Shown one piece after another: positions 27,268-35,584 of a DNA stretch of 64,000 bases. The DNA lies in NCBI GenBank assembly GCA_964570625.1, contig CAZMYW010000027.1:62001-126000 (forward strand). Reading direction: 5' to 3'. The number at the start of each line of letters is the position of its first letter. Within the stretch, counting starts at the first letter, position 1. Position numbers and translations under genes: made by a program. This DNA comes from JBFLXB01 sp964570625 (lineage in GTDB: Bacteria; Nitrospirota; Nitrospiria; 2-01-FULL-66-17). The notes beneath the pieces are model-generated. The model searched no databases. It was not told where the DNA came from and saw nothing but the letters and a program-made list of their open reading frames with translations.

Positions 27268-27288
27268 TGTCTCACATGTATCTGGACC
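27268..27288 (-). repeat. Right terminal inverted repeat of IS element
   Basis: Reverse complement reads GGTCCAGATACATGTGAGACA, matching the left end at 26201-26220. Confidence 0.75.
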
Positions 27289-27307
27289 TATTCAGTCCGG
27301 CCTGACC

Positions 27308-27323
27308 ACCTGTTGAAACAGGT
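27308..27323. repeat. Short hairpin
   Basis: ACCTGT / ACAGGT with a TGAA tetraloop, followed on the plus strand by TTCTTGT. It could be a weak terminator for transcription leaving the IS. Confidence 0.35.
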
Positions 27324-27328
27324 TTCTT

Positions 27329-27344
27329 GTGGCAAATTCGCCAC
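27329..27344. repeat. Short hairpin
   Basis: GTGGC / GCCAC around AAATTC, extended by CTT/AAG with one bulged base. It follows the previous hairpin closely. Confidence 0.3.
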
Positions 27345-27406
27345 CAAGCATCGACTGCACGGATTAGATCCGCCGTAAACCTAATAGCGACAACGCGACT
27401 AATGCA

Positions 27407-27447
27407 CCCGCCGGAAAATCCAACAGAACTGCCTAATTTCCGGCGGG
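27407..27447. repeat. Perfect 11-bp inverted repeat with 19-nt loop
   Basis: CCCGCCGGAAA at 27407-27417 pairs exactly with TTTCCGGCGGG at 27437-27447. No T-tract follows. It could be a structured RNA element, a transcription stop aided by other factors, or the scar or end of a lost mobile element. Confidence 0.5.
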
Positions 27448-27719
27448 TTTCCGTCCGTCGATGCCTATCCTCTCGCTCAATTTTTTTGAATGGACTTTTC
27501 TGGCCATATCATTTCTAATATCCACCACAAGCCTGCTGGACGTGCTCCCTCGGATCGCTTCTGCTCACAACGTCTGGATATCAATAACGGAATTGAGTTA
27601 GGAATTACGAAATTCGCTCACGGGTTTTTCGCAATAGGCGTTCCTGTCAGTGACAGCAGTCAACATGACATCCTGAATAGTCAACGGAACTAGCCGCCGC
27701 AGTGCCGACCGACAACTCT

Positions 27720-27734
27720 GGGCACATCGCTTGC
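27720..27734 (+). promoter_or_regulatory. Predicted sigma-54 (-24/-12) promoter
   Basis: GGGCAC, five bases, TTGC. The invariant GG at 27721-27722 and GC at 27733-27734 are separated by exactly 10 bases, as required; only the first base differs from TGGCAC. A start near 27746 fits the ribosome site and ATG at 27778. A sigma-54 activator is encoded at 19429-20856. Confidence 0.65.
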
Positions 27735-27777
27735 TTATACCGCTACCGGACTGATGAGGGAGGTCACCGGGAGCTCT

Positions 27778-28173
27778 ATGGCTACTAAAAAGAATCAGCT
27801 GAAACTACCCATTGTGCTCGGTCTATCGCTTCTGTTTGCGCAGGGATGCGGAGGAGCCGGGACAGGAGAAGAACCGCTCGTTCAAGGGCCCGGAGGGACC
27901 GTGGTCGGAGGTGGGACCGCGCAGCTGTCCTGGGATGCCCCGGATGCCAACAGCGACGGAACCCCGCTGACCGATTTCGTGAGGTACCGTGTGTATGTCG
28001 GACAAACCACCCCGGTGACCAGGGACTCTGTATCCTGGATTACCGTGGAAGACACGACTACACATACGTTTTCAGGGTTGACTCCTGGCGTATACTATTT
28101 CGCAGTCAGTGCGGTCAATATTCAAGGCGCGGAGAGCGACCTCTCCAATGAGGTTGAAAGTACCGTTCTCTGA
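27778..28173 (+). CDS. Small lipoprotein with fibronectin type III domain
   Basis: 131 residues from the ATG at 27778, preferred over the in-frame ATG at 27754 because it has a GGGAG ribosome site and lies well inside the predicted sigma-54 transcript. The signal ends LLFAQGC, a plausible lipobox. After a Gly-rich linker a single Fn3-like domain covers about 45-130: GTAQLSWDAP, RYRVYVGQ, HTFSGLTPGVYYFAVSAVN and a closing SDLSNEV. It is probably exported and lipid-anchored. It is followed 35 bases later by a beta-helix protein on the same strand, so they are likely co-transcribed. Function unknown. Confidence 0.75.
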   Translation: MATKKNQLKLPIVLGLSLLFAQGCGGAGTGEEPLVQGPGGTVVGGGTAQLSWDAPDANSDGTPLTDFVRYRVYVGQTTPVTRDSVSWITVEDTTTHTFSGLTPGVYYFAVSAVNIQGAESDLSNEVESTVL

Positions 28174-28208
28174 TAAGGACTATGTGATCTGAAACCTAGG
28201 AGCTGACA

Positions 28209-29834
28209 TTGGTGACATCACACCGAATTTCATTCGCGGCATGGAGTCTGGTCTTTCTTTTTTCCAGTCCGGCCTTCTCGTACAATCCGCCGGTCGGCAT
28301 TCCCAAGCCACCATTCGGAACTGAGGAAGTCGCTCCCGCCCCACCGTCGGCGTGGCCGAGCGCTCAAGCCGTCGGATCCTACTACGTCGACAACACGCAT
28401 CCCGATGCAACTGATAATAGTAATACCTACGGGTATCCTGACAAACCGCGCGCCACAATCCCTGAAATCACCTACGCGGCTGGCTCATATGTCGAAATTC
28501 ACGGCGGCCCGTATGCAGGCGGCCAAATCACCTTTACCGCGAACGGCACCGCGACGAATCCAGTCTGGATTCGCGGCGCCAGTGCGACCACCAAGCCCAT
28601 CATCCGCGGAGAGACCATCCCCAGCGGCAGTTACGTCATTCTCGAAAACCTCTACTACGACACGAGCAGCACGACGATTGACATTCGTCCTCTAAGCGGC
28701 AGTTCACTCCACCATGCAGTCGTGAGGAATTGCGAGTTTGCGGGCCCTGGAGTTGCCGACGGATCGGCCTCCGTGATCGGAATCAACGGAGAAGCCGGCA
28801 ATCGGTTCAGCGACATCGTGATTTTCAACAACAAGATTCATGATTTCGGGGACAACAACGCCACCGCTGAAAACGACTATCACGGCGTGAAACCGAGCCG
28901 CTACGTTGATCGCGTTTGGATCCTGAACAACACGATCTACAACATGGGGGGAGATTCAGTCCAGGTCGGCAGCGCCTCTATGACCGCGGATGAACGATCG
29001 TCCCACACCTACATCGGCGGGAACATATTTTATGGAAACTACGAGAACGCGGTGGACATCAAACAAGCCACTGACGTGATCGTCTCGCAAAACACCATGT
29101 TCAACACCAGGAATCCGCTCCTCGTCATCCACTATAATCCCGAGCGCATTTGGACGATCTACAACATCTTCCACAGCAGTGAAAGCGGGTTTATATCGAC
29201 CGGGAGCATCGACACGTACGTAGTCGGAAACGTGTTCTACAACCTCCACGGTTCATCCCCTGACGTAGGCAGTTCCGCCGTCAGGGCGAGGGGTTCCACC
29301 ACTCTCCATGTCGTAAACAACACCATCCACGATGTGGACAACGGGATTTACATCGAGTCTGGCAGCAACTACGTCATGGCAAGCAACAACATTATTTCTG
29401 GCGTACACACCAGTCTGTATCACGTCTACGTGGCAGGAAGTGGAGGAGCCTCCGGGTCGACTCTCCACCACACGCTCTTTTGGCAATCCGATGGCAGAGC
29501 CCGAATCGGCTGGGGTGACAGCAGCGCAATGAATCTTTCAGAATTTCGCTCAGGAAATAGCGGCGAAGGAACAGGGGCTCTCGAGGCTGATCCTAGATTT
29601 ATGAATCCTGTTTCCCGGGACTTCGGGCTCCAGAGTGGATCACCCGCGATTGACGCTGGAGTGACCGATTCGGTGTATACAACATTCTTCAACACCTATC
29701 AGATATCGATCGAGCGGGACGCACTCAGCAGGTCACGCCCGGTTGGCCTTGCCTGGGATATGGGGGCATATGAAGGCCAAGGAAGCGGCGGCGGAGTGAT
29801 CCCAGCGGCCCCGCGGAATTTGCGGCTCATGTAG
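28209..29834 (+). CDS. Secreted right-handed parallel beta-helix protein (1)
   Basis: 541 residues. The start may be TTG 28209 or GTG 28212, both after an AGGAG site. A signal peptide ends near PAFSY. Residues ~95-460 are beta-helix repeats with Asn ladders (ILNNTIYNMGG, YIGGNIFYGNY, VVNNTIHDVDNGIY), as in pectate-lyase-like and surface-polysaccharide-binding proteins. Near the end, SGSPAIDAG and WDMGAYEG resemble the segment called choice-of-anchor Q, which normally precedes a surface anchor. Here only a Gly-rich linker and the tail PAAPRNLRLM follow. A carbohydrate ligand or lyase activity is possible, but no catalytic motif can be assigned. Confidence 0.78.
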   Translation: MVTSHRISFAAWSLVFLFSSPAFSYNPPVGIPKPPFGTEEVAPAPPSAWPSAQAVGSYYVDNTHPDATDNSNTYGYPDKPRATIPEITYAAGSYVEIHGGPYAGGQITFTANGTATNPVWIRGASATTKPIIRGETIPSGSYVILENLYYDTSSTTIDIRPLSGSSLHHAVVRNCEFAGPGVADGSASVIGINGEAGNRFSDIVIFNNKIHDFGDNNATAENDYHGVKPSRYVDRVWILNNTIYNMGGDSVQVGSASMTADERSSHTYIGGNIFYGNYENAVDIKQATDVIVSQNTMFNTRNPLLVIHYNPERIWTIYNIFHSSESGFISTGSIDTYVVGNVFYNLHGSSPDVGSSAVRARGSTTLHVVNNTIHDVDNGIYIESGSNYVMASNNIISGVHTSLYHVYVAGSGGASGSTLHHTLFWQSDGRARIGWGDSSAMNLSEFRSGNSGEGTGALEADPRFMNPVSRDFGLQSGSPAIDAGVTDSVYTTFFNTYQISIERDALSRSRPVGLAWDMGAYEGQGSGGGVIPAAPRNLRLM

Positions 29835-29900
29835 CGGTACCAGTCCTCCCAAAAATCCTGAGCCATGTCAAATGCATCATCGTCGAGGAGGATCAGCATC

Positions 29901-31451
29901 ATGGAGTTCCTACACGTAAGACGGGCGGCTCGATGGGCCATTGGACCGTGGGCCGCTGTGTTGGTGGTCCTGGCTGGAATCACCGCTCCAACTCAAGCCT
30001 CAACATTTCACGTCGATCCGAGCATTGCCAGCGACTGCCCGACTACCTACAATCCCACGACCCGTTCCTGCAGTGGGGGCAGTGCCAGCGGCTATCGGAC
30101 CTTGTCATCGGGTTTGGGAGCCGCAACGCCCGGCGATATCGTATCGCTACGCGGGGGCACATACGGACAGCTTGCTCCATCGGTGTCCGGAACTTCGGGA
30201 CAACCTATTACGATCAAAGCTTTTACGGGCGAAACCGCGACCATCACTGGGAGCGTGGTAGGGCTTTGGATTATCGGACGATCCGACTTGATCATTGATG
30301 GCCTGACCGTCTCCAGTGCTTCGGGATTCTGTCGACTCGAAGATTCCACCAGGATCACGCTTCAAAATATGACCTTTCAGAATTCGACCGGCAGTGGCAC
30401 CACGGGGGGCTGCAAGTTTGTACGGAGTGCCCACAATCGCGTCTTGAACAACACGATCATCAACGGGAACGACAGCTTCTTGTTGCAAGACGACTCGGAC
30501 CGTAACCTCGTGACGGGAAACACGTTCGATACAGGTCGTCACAGCTTGGTCAGTATTCGCTGTTCGAGCTACAATGTATTTCGCAACAATACCTTCGAGA
30601 ATCCAATCCAGAAAGCCGTGGAAATCTACGATTGCGCGGGCGTGAGTGACGCACCCGTCCGCTCCGATGATGCGCGGCGCAATCTATTCGAGCAGAACAA
30701 ATTTATTCAGACTAGCGCGACAAACGAAGACAATGACTACAACGCGATGCAACACGGGGGACAAGAAGCGATCGTTCGGAGAAACGAATACCGTAACAAT
30801 CTCGGCGGAGGGATCTACTACCAGTCATATTCGAGCGAATCACTCTATGTCTATAAGAACCGCGCATACAACAACACCTTCTACGCAAACGCCTGCTACG
30901 CCTTGATCGGTGACTCAGAGTCCGCGACCAGATATTACGATAACCGAATGACCAACAATCTGTTATATAAGAATACGACCTGCAGCGGGGGCAGTACTCA
31001 GACGCGCATCCCGGATTCGAGCGTCGTGATCCTCACCAATAATACACTCGCCACCTCGAACCCCGGATTCGTCAGTGAGGCGGCGAACGATTTCCGCCTG
31101 ACTGCGAGCAGCAACCAAGTGGACGCTGGCGTCTTCGTCACTACCACCGTGGGAAACGGAAACGGAACGTCCTTGAGAGTCGCTGACGCCGGGTATTTTT
31201 CAGATGGATTCGGAATTATCGGAGAAATCGGCGATCTGATCCAACTCCAAGGCCAATCGACCAGAGCGACGATTCTTGCGATCGACTACGCAACCGGCGT
31301 CATCACGTTAAACCAGGCGCTAAGTTGGACCGACGGCCAGGGCGTCCATCTGGCCTATACCGGCAGTGCGCCTGATATCGGGGCGTACGAGAAAGACCTC
31401 ACCAGCGGCTCAACCCCGGCAGCCCCCAGAAATCTTCGTCTTGTAGACTAG
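29901..31451 (+). CDS. Secreted right-handed parallel beta-helix protein (2)
   Basis: About 516 residues from the ATG at 29901, which has a GAGGAGG ribosome site; an in-frame upstream start lacks one. A signal peptide ends TQAST. The beta-helix covers about 50-400 (LIIDGLTVSSASG, RVLNNTIINGNDSF, NLVTGNTFDTG, NVFRNNTFENP). A segment with DFRLTASSNQVDAG and PDIGAYE, interrupted by an ~70-residue insert rich in Gly, Asp and Ile, precedes the tail PAAPRNLRLVD. The same tail ends the preceding protein, and the two probably form an operon. Several Cys pairs suggest export to an oxidising compartment. Confidence 0.78.
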   Translation: MEFLHVRRAARWAIGPWAAVLVVLAGITAPTQASTFHVDPSIASDCPTTYNPTTRSCSGGSASGYRTLSSGLGAATPGDIVSLRGGTYGQLAPSVSGTSGQPITIKAFTGETATITGSVVGLWIIGRSDLIIDGLTVSSASGFCRLEDSTRITLQNMTFQNSTGSGTTGGCKFVRSAHNRVLNNTIINGNDSFLLQDDSDRNLVTGNTFDTGRHSLVSIRCSSYNVFRNNTFENPIQKAVEIYDCAGVSDAPVRSDDARRNLFEQNKFIQTSATNEDNDYNAMQHGGQEAIVRRNEYRNNLGGGIYYQSYSSESLYVYKNRAYNNTFYANACYALIGDSESATRYYDNRMTNNLLYKNTTCSGGSTQTRIPDSSVVILTNNTLATSNPGFVSEAANDFRLTASSNQVDAGVFVTTTVGNGNGTSLRVADAGYFSDGFGIIGEIGDLIQLQGQSTRATILAIDYATGVITLNQALSWTDGQGVHLAYTGSAPDIGAYEKDLTSGSTPAAPRNLRLVD

Positions 31452-31458
31452 GACGGGA

Positions 31459-32085
31459 TCAGGAGAGTCGTTCGAGGCCGTACCACCTCTGAAGGGCAAC
31501 AAAATCGACCCGAGCTGGATCAATGCTCGGCCTTGAGTGATCGAAGTCCACGAGATAGACGATCCGACCGTCAAAAATCAGATTCCGCGGACTCGGATCT
31601 CCGTGAATGAACTTCGTCCGGTGGAGAATTTGGTAGCTCGATCGGATCGAGTCCTTCAGCGCTCGGCTCGACGCGTCGGTTGATTCTCGAAAACTCCTGA
31701 ACGCCCGATCTACCACCTGGTTGGTCTCGATTCCGTGGAAACTCGTAAATCCGTCCAGGTCCAGACCGTCGTCTCCGTATCGTTTCAGAACCCACTCGAG
31801 AACCCTCTCTCCTGGAAGGTATGACAAGACCATTTCGCGGTGGAGCGGATAGAACGCAAGAACACGCGGAAGAATACTCAGGCTCGAGAGATAAGAAAGA
31901 GCTATAAACTCTCGAAGCATGGTAAATCCGGATCCCCGCCGATAACATTTTCTGATCGATCGAGTCCCCGCCCCATCCTCCATCAGATGGACGTCCGCCT
32001 TAGACCCATTGAGCCAGGACGACAACGCCTTACTCGAATCCGGAATATCTTCCTTGCGTGGTTTATTGTGTCCGGCGATGGACAT
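31459..32085 (-). CDS. Small protein-kinase-fold phosphotransferase
   Basis: 208 residues. The catalytic loop FIHGDPSPRNLIF near residue 162 and the metal-binding LVDFDHSRP match the aminoglycoside-phosphotransferase/lipopolysaccharide-kinase superfamily, with REFIALSYLSSL as the helix carrying the Glu. The N-lobe is short and the Gly-rich loop weak. Enzymes of this class phosphorylate sugars of LPS core or small molecules; the setting beside glycosyltransferases favours a glycan substrate (inference). Convergent with the beta-helix operon and 55 bases after a methyltransferase. Confidence 0.65.
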   Translation of the reverse strand: MSIAGHNKPRKEDIPDSSKALSSWLNGSKADVHLMEDGAGTRSIRKCYRRGSGFTMLREFIALSYLSSLSILPRVLAFYPLHREMVLSYLPGERVLEWVLKRYGDDGLDLDGFTSFHGIETNQVVDRAFRSFRESTDASSRALKDSIRSSYQILHRTKFIHGDPSPRNLIFDGRIVYLVDFDHSRPSIDPARVDFVALQRWYGLERLS

Positions 32086-32139
32086 GGGTATCGGAGCAGA
32101 ACACGGCAGAACGCGACCGGCCCGCGAAGGACAAACTCA

Positions 32140-32973
32140 CTACGCCTGCGCAGAATAGATCGGTCGGTCTTTGCGAGATTGGTTTCGTGCTGCGTGCGAC
32201 CAGGTTCCGAGATACCGGGACGAAGAGAAGCCGGCTTTCAGCAGCTCTTGGTTGATCCGGTCGAAGTCCACCGTGCGACGGGATTCCTCTGAGTCATACT
32301 CGAAGGGAATTTCTATGAGGCAGCGGCCTCCTGGAGTGGTCCGCCTTCTCAATTCAACGAATCCCTCTCGCAGCCTAGCGAGGTCGGTGGCGAACGTCGT
32401 ATCGGTTAAAACCTTCCATATATCCTTACTCGACACCAAATGATGAAGGACCGATAAACAGAGCACGTAGTCGAAACTCTCCCGCAATCTGAGACCGGGA
32501 AACGCTCCGACACGGAAATCAATAGCGAACCGGCGATATCCCGTTGCCCGGAATTTCGCACTCAGTAGGGCGCCGAACCTGGTATCGACTCCTACCACTC
32601 GTGAGGCTCCTCTTCGAGCGGATTCCAGGCTGAACAGTCCTTCCGCACAACCGATATCAAGAACAGATTTTCCCGTGAGATTTTCTGGAATCTCAAGAGC
32701 CTTCCATTTCGTCCAGGAAAGGCCCTGAGAATCCGGAACAGCCTCCTCGCTCTCGACCTGGTAGGGCCGATGCCGCCGCAGAAACATCAACGCCATTGAA
32801 TCAGGGACCAAGGGAGTACAGCGGAGGGCTGCATTCAATACCCCACGGGAAAACGCGCCTGGAAGGTGATAGCTGCCTGAAACCGTTCGTTTCATGATCA
32901 TCTGAAGTGTGCTCAGTGTGTATGGCAGGGCGTGTTCCTCGACGGTCAATCCTGCGTAGAGACTAGTCCACAT
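32140..32973 (-). CDS. SAM-dependent methyltransferase
   Basis: 277 residues. Motif I is SVLDIGCAEGLFSLESARRGA near residue 104, with GVDTRF following and DYVLCLSVLHHL as motif IV, typical of class I O-methyltransferase-type enzymes in polysaccharide loci. A GGAAGG ribosome site precedes the ATG; an internal Met (residue 27) could also serve. The first ~80 residues lack a known domain. It is divergent from the GT4 gene and probably modifies a sugar residue. Confidence 0.75.
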   Translation of the reverse strand: MWTSLYAGLTVEEHALPYTLSTLQMIMKRTVSGSYHLPGAFSRGVLNAALRCTPLVPDSMALMFLRRHRPYQVESEEAVPDSQGLSWTKWKALEIPENLTGKSVLDIGCAEGLFSLESARRGASRVVGVDTRFGALLSAKFRATGYRRFAIDFRVGAFPGLRLRESFDYVLCLSVLHHLVSSKDIWKVLTDTTFATDLARLREGFVELRRRTTPGGRCLIEIPFEYDSEESRRTVDFDRINQELLKAGFSSSRYLGTWSHAARNQSRKDRPIYSAQA

Positions 32974-32976
32974 CCG

Positions 32977-33005
32977 TTGCGGCCTTCCGTATAAGGGTCT
33001 ATAAT
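32977..33005 (+). promoter_or_regulatory. Strong sigma-70 promoter of the GT4 gene
   Basis: TTGCGG, a 17-nt spacer, and a perfect TATAAT, in the gap between the divergent methyltransferase and GT4 genes. The predicted start near 33012 is only about a dozen bases before the first ATG, so the true start codon may be further in. Confidence 0.6.
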
Positions 33006-33023
33006 AAACTTACTCATTTGCCA

Positions 33024-34253
33024 ATGCAACCCGCAGAAGCGAAAAACTACATCCTAAGTGCCCACCCAAAGCCGCTTTCCGGCCAGTCTGCCAGCCCGCT
33101 AGCCGATATCCGTGGGAATACTCCCCCGTCCATCTGCTTTGTCTCCCAATACGCATTCGGTGCCATGATGGGAGGAACCGGGGGGCATATGGGGGGAATC
33201 GAGCGTCAGCAGAGCCTGATGGCCCGATGGCTCGCCCGTAACGGCTTTCGAGTCAGCATGCTCACCTGGGATGAAGGACAAGCGAACGACCTGGTGGTGG
33301 ACGGGGTGCGCCTGATCAAGCTGTGTGCGAGGAACGAAGGGCTTCCCGGTCTCCGCTTCTTCTATCCCAGATGGACCAGCCTCTACCGCGCGCTCAAAGC
33401 GGCCGACGCCGACCTGTACTACCACAACAGCGCCGAGTATGTCACCGGACAGGTGGCCGCTTGGTGTCGTCACCACGGGAGAAAGTTCGTGTATTCTGCG
33501 GCCAGCGATCCGGCCTGCGATCCGAGCCTTCCAACCTTGCACAAGCCCCACGAACGCTCGTTCTACCGGTACGGCATTCGTCACGCTGACCGCGTGATCG
33601 TTCAGACCAGATGGCAACAGAAGCGGCTCCGCGATGGATTCGGCCTGGATTCCGTGATCGTCAAAATGCCTTGTCCTGGTCCTAGTGTCGCCGAGTATCG
33701 GGAGCCTTCTCCGCCTTCCGCAAACGGATGTCGTGTTGTCTGGGTCGGACGGATGAGCAAGGTCAAACGCCTTGAACTTCTTCTCGATGTCGCAGTGGCT
33801 GCACCCGAGATCCATTTCGTCCTCGCGGGAGGCTCGGAGATCGAGACCTCCTATACCCTAGAAATCCTGGCCAGGGCACGCGCCATCCCGAACGTGACCG
33901 TGCTGGGAAGGGTTGCCAGGGAGATTATGCCCAAGGTCTATAGCGAGGCCTCGTGCCTGATCTTGACCTCTTCCCACGAAGGATTCCCCAACACCTTTCT
34001 TGAGGCCTGGAGTCACGGCCTACCCGTCGTGTCTACCGTTGATCCAGACCGGTTGATCTCGGAACAGGGGCTGGGCGTGGTGGCCTCGGATCGTGATAGC
34101 TTGGTCAAAGCGATTCGAAGTTTCATCGACGACCCAAACCGCTGGACTCAGACCTCCCGGAATGCTCGGAACTACTATCTCGCACACCATACCGTCGAGG
34201 AAACGATGCGCCACTTCAAAGAGACGTTCTTCCAACTGCTCCGATCGACCTGA
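33024..34253 (+). CDS. Glycosyltransferase family 4 protein
   Basis: 409 residues from the ATG at 33024. The conserved N-terminal domain starts near residue 32 (ICFVSQYAFGAMMGG, then GGIERQQSLMARWLAR). The C-terminal GT-B domain has RVVWVGRMSKVKRLELLL, HFVLAGG, and the donor-binding SSHEGFPNTFLEAWSHGLPVVST. It is the only plus-strand transferase here and is convergent with the long minus-strand locus. It retains its GPGTGK-like donor features; sugar unknown. The start may lie downstream, because the promoter is very close. Confidence 0.85.
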   Translation: MQPAEAKNYILSAHPKPLSGQSASPLADIRGNTPPSICFVSQYAFGAMMGGTGGHMGGIERQQSLMARWLARNGFRVSMLTWDEGQANDLVVDGVRLIKLCARNEGLPGLRFFYPRWTSLYRALKAADADLYYHNSAEYVTGQVAAWCRHHGRKFVYSAASDPACDPSLPTLHKPHERSFYRYGIRHADRVIVQTRWQQKRLRDGFGLDSVIVKMPCPGPSVAEYREPSPPSANGCRVVWVGRMSKVKRLELLLDVAVAAPEIHFVLAGGSEIETSYTLEILARARAIPNVTVLGRVAREIMPKVYSEASCLILTSSHEGFPNTFLEAWSHGLPVVSTVDPDRLISEQGLGVVASDRDSLVKAIRSFIDDPNRWTQTSRNARNYYLAHHTVEETMRHFKETFFQLLRST

Positions 34254-34297
34254 GCACTGCCTCGAACTCGATCGATATCCTCTCCGACAATTCAGCG

Positions 34298-35584
34298 TCA
34301 TTCCACTTTCGCCTGCGTCTCCCGGTCTCGTGACATTCGGTGGTTTCGAGAGAATACGTCCCGATAGATCTCCCCGATCTTGCGCACCAACGCCCCAGTT
34401 GAAAACTCCTCAGAGACCCACGCTCGTCCCGCCTGTCCCATCGTTCGACGCAAATCTCCTTGAGTCAAGAGATCCAGCAAGCGATCCGCCAACTGTCCCT
34501 CGTTCCCGAGCGGAACCAGAAATCCTGTTTGGCCGTCTCTCACAATCCGTGCGTTATCAGACACATCCGTGGCGATAACCGGAATCTGGCAGGCCATCGA
34601 TTCCAGCAAAACGTTCGGCGTCCCCTCGAACAGTGACGGGAGGACCGTCACGTCACACGCGCAATAGAGGTCGGCTACGTCACGGCGGTTCCCGAGGAAG
34701 AGACACCGATTTCGCAATCCAAGGTCATCAACTAACCGATGGGTAAGGGCGGTGTATGTATCCGATCCGTGCATCCCAGCGTAGAGCATGTCCCCAACGA
34801 AGACGAACCGGACCATAGGCGATTTATCAAGCACCCGTCTGGCGGCCCCCAACAACATTGGGTGATTCTTCTGGCGCTTAAAACTAGCGAACATCCCGAC
34901 AACCAATTCATTCTCTGCAATTCCCAGATCCTCTTTCACCCGTCTGCCGTCGATGGGGATGAATCGGCTGACATCCACCCCATTGTGCACGACCCGATAC
35001 ATCGAAGGGTCGTATCCCAATGTCCTACTGCTAAAATCGGCTCCAGCTTGGGAATTCGCGATAATCAAATCGACACACCTTCTGGTCAATCGATACGCCG
35101 CCAACTGTCGCCGCTTTAGGTGGTAGTCCGCATTTCGTTCAGACCCCACGATCGCGGCCGATCCAGCCATACGTCCGGCCAGGCGCACGGCGATTTCAGC
35201 ATCGAATAGGTAGCTGTGCACAATATCAACCTCAAGCGACTTCAGTAGCCTCGCCAGTCGAGGGATTACCGTGACATCGAACTTGTGCCGTTTCTGAATG
35301 ACATGCAGGCGGATCGACGCATCCCGAATTTCCGCTCCCAGCGGCACATAGTCTGACAACGAGCACACGTGGACGTCGAACCGCTGCCGATCGAGGTTGT
35401 TGCTCAGTTCCACCACTTGACGCTGCGCCCCACCGTACTCCAGATTGCTGATCACCAACAAGACACGGATCGGTCTCCCCACGACGTCCGCAGGTCCCGA
35501 TGGCCGAACCTGTTCCTCCGTGTTACGATGAGTCGCCGTCTGCTTACCGTCAACATCGAACTCCGACCGATCGACCACGTTCAT
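34298..35584 (-). CDS. Glycosyltransferase family 4 protein
   Basis: 428 residues. The N-terminal Rossmann half begins IRVLLVISNLEYGGAQRQVVEL near residue 39, preceded by a charged non-conserved leader. The C-terminal half holds VVGMFASFKRQKNHPMLL, VRFVFVGD, and PSLFEGTPNVLLESMACQIPV. This is the last gene of the long minus-strand polysaccharide run and overlaps the preceding gene by four bases (ATGA). It probably adds one sugar of the repeat unit from the cytosolic side. Confidence 0.9.
   Translation of the reverse strand: MNVVDRSEFDVDGKQTATHRNTEEQVRPSGPADVVGRPIRVLLVISNLEYGGAQRQVVELSNNLDRQRFDVHVCSLSDYVPLGAEIRDASIRLHVIQKRHKFDVTVIPRLARLLKSLEVDIVHSYLFDAEIAVRLAGRMAGSAAIVGSERNADYHLKRRQLAAYRLTRRCVDLIIANSQAGADFSSRTLGYDPSMYRVVHNGVDVSRFIPIDGRRVKEDLGIAENELVVGMFASFKRQKNHPMLLGAARRVLDKSPMVRFVFVGDMLYAGMHGSDTYTALTHRLVDDLGLRNRCLFLGNRRDVADLYCACDVTVLPSLFEGTPNVLLESMACQIPVIATDVSDNARIVRDGQTGFLVPLGNEGQLADRLLDLLTQGDLRRTMGQAGRAWVSEEFSTGALVRKIGEIYRDVFSRNHRMSRDRETQAKVE

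Larger units (their letters stand above)
26201..27288 (-). mobile_element. Intact IS481-like insertion sequence, about 1.09 kb
   Basis: One transposase gene is flanked by near-perfect ~20-bp terminal inverted repeats. I see no clear target-site duplication outside the repeats, so the exact ends may differ by a few bases or the duplication has decayed. The G+C is higher than in the neighbouring accessory DNA. It sits between the LLM operon promoter and the beta-helix operon. Confidence 0.8.
27289..27777 (+). other. Non-coding stretch with several hairpins between IS and lipoprotein gene
   Basis: About 490 bases with no supported gene. It holds three inverted repeats in its first 160 bases (27308-27323, 27329-27344, 27407-27447) and a sigma-54 promoter near its end. 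The base composition is more A+T-rich than in the housekeeping region. Short frames here carry no recognisable protein. Confidence 0.6.

Noticed and set aside
26180..27300. Target-site duplication of the insertion sequence
   Set aside because: The flanks share only a loose AGTCCG-like stretch at different distances from the ends, so no duplication is claimed.
28209..31451. PEP-CTERM or LPXTG anchor on the beta-helix proteins
   Set aside because: The C-termini lack a hydrophobic segment and basic tail, and neither motif is present. They end in PAAPRNLRL tails instead.
32974..33023. Minus-strand promoter for the methyltransferase in the divergent gap
   Set aside because: Candidate -35/-10 pairs have poor spacing or few matches, and only the plus-strand promoter is convincing.
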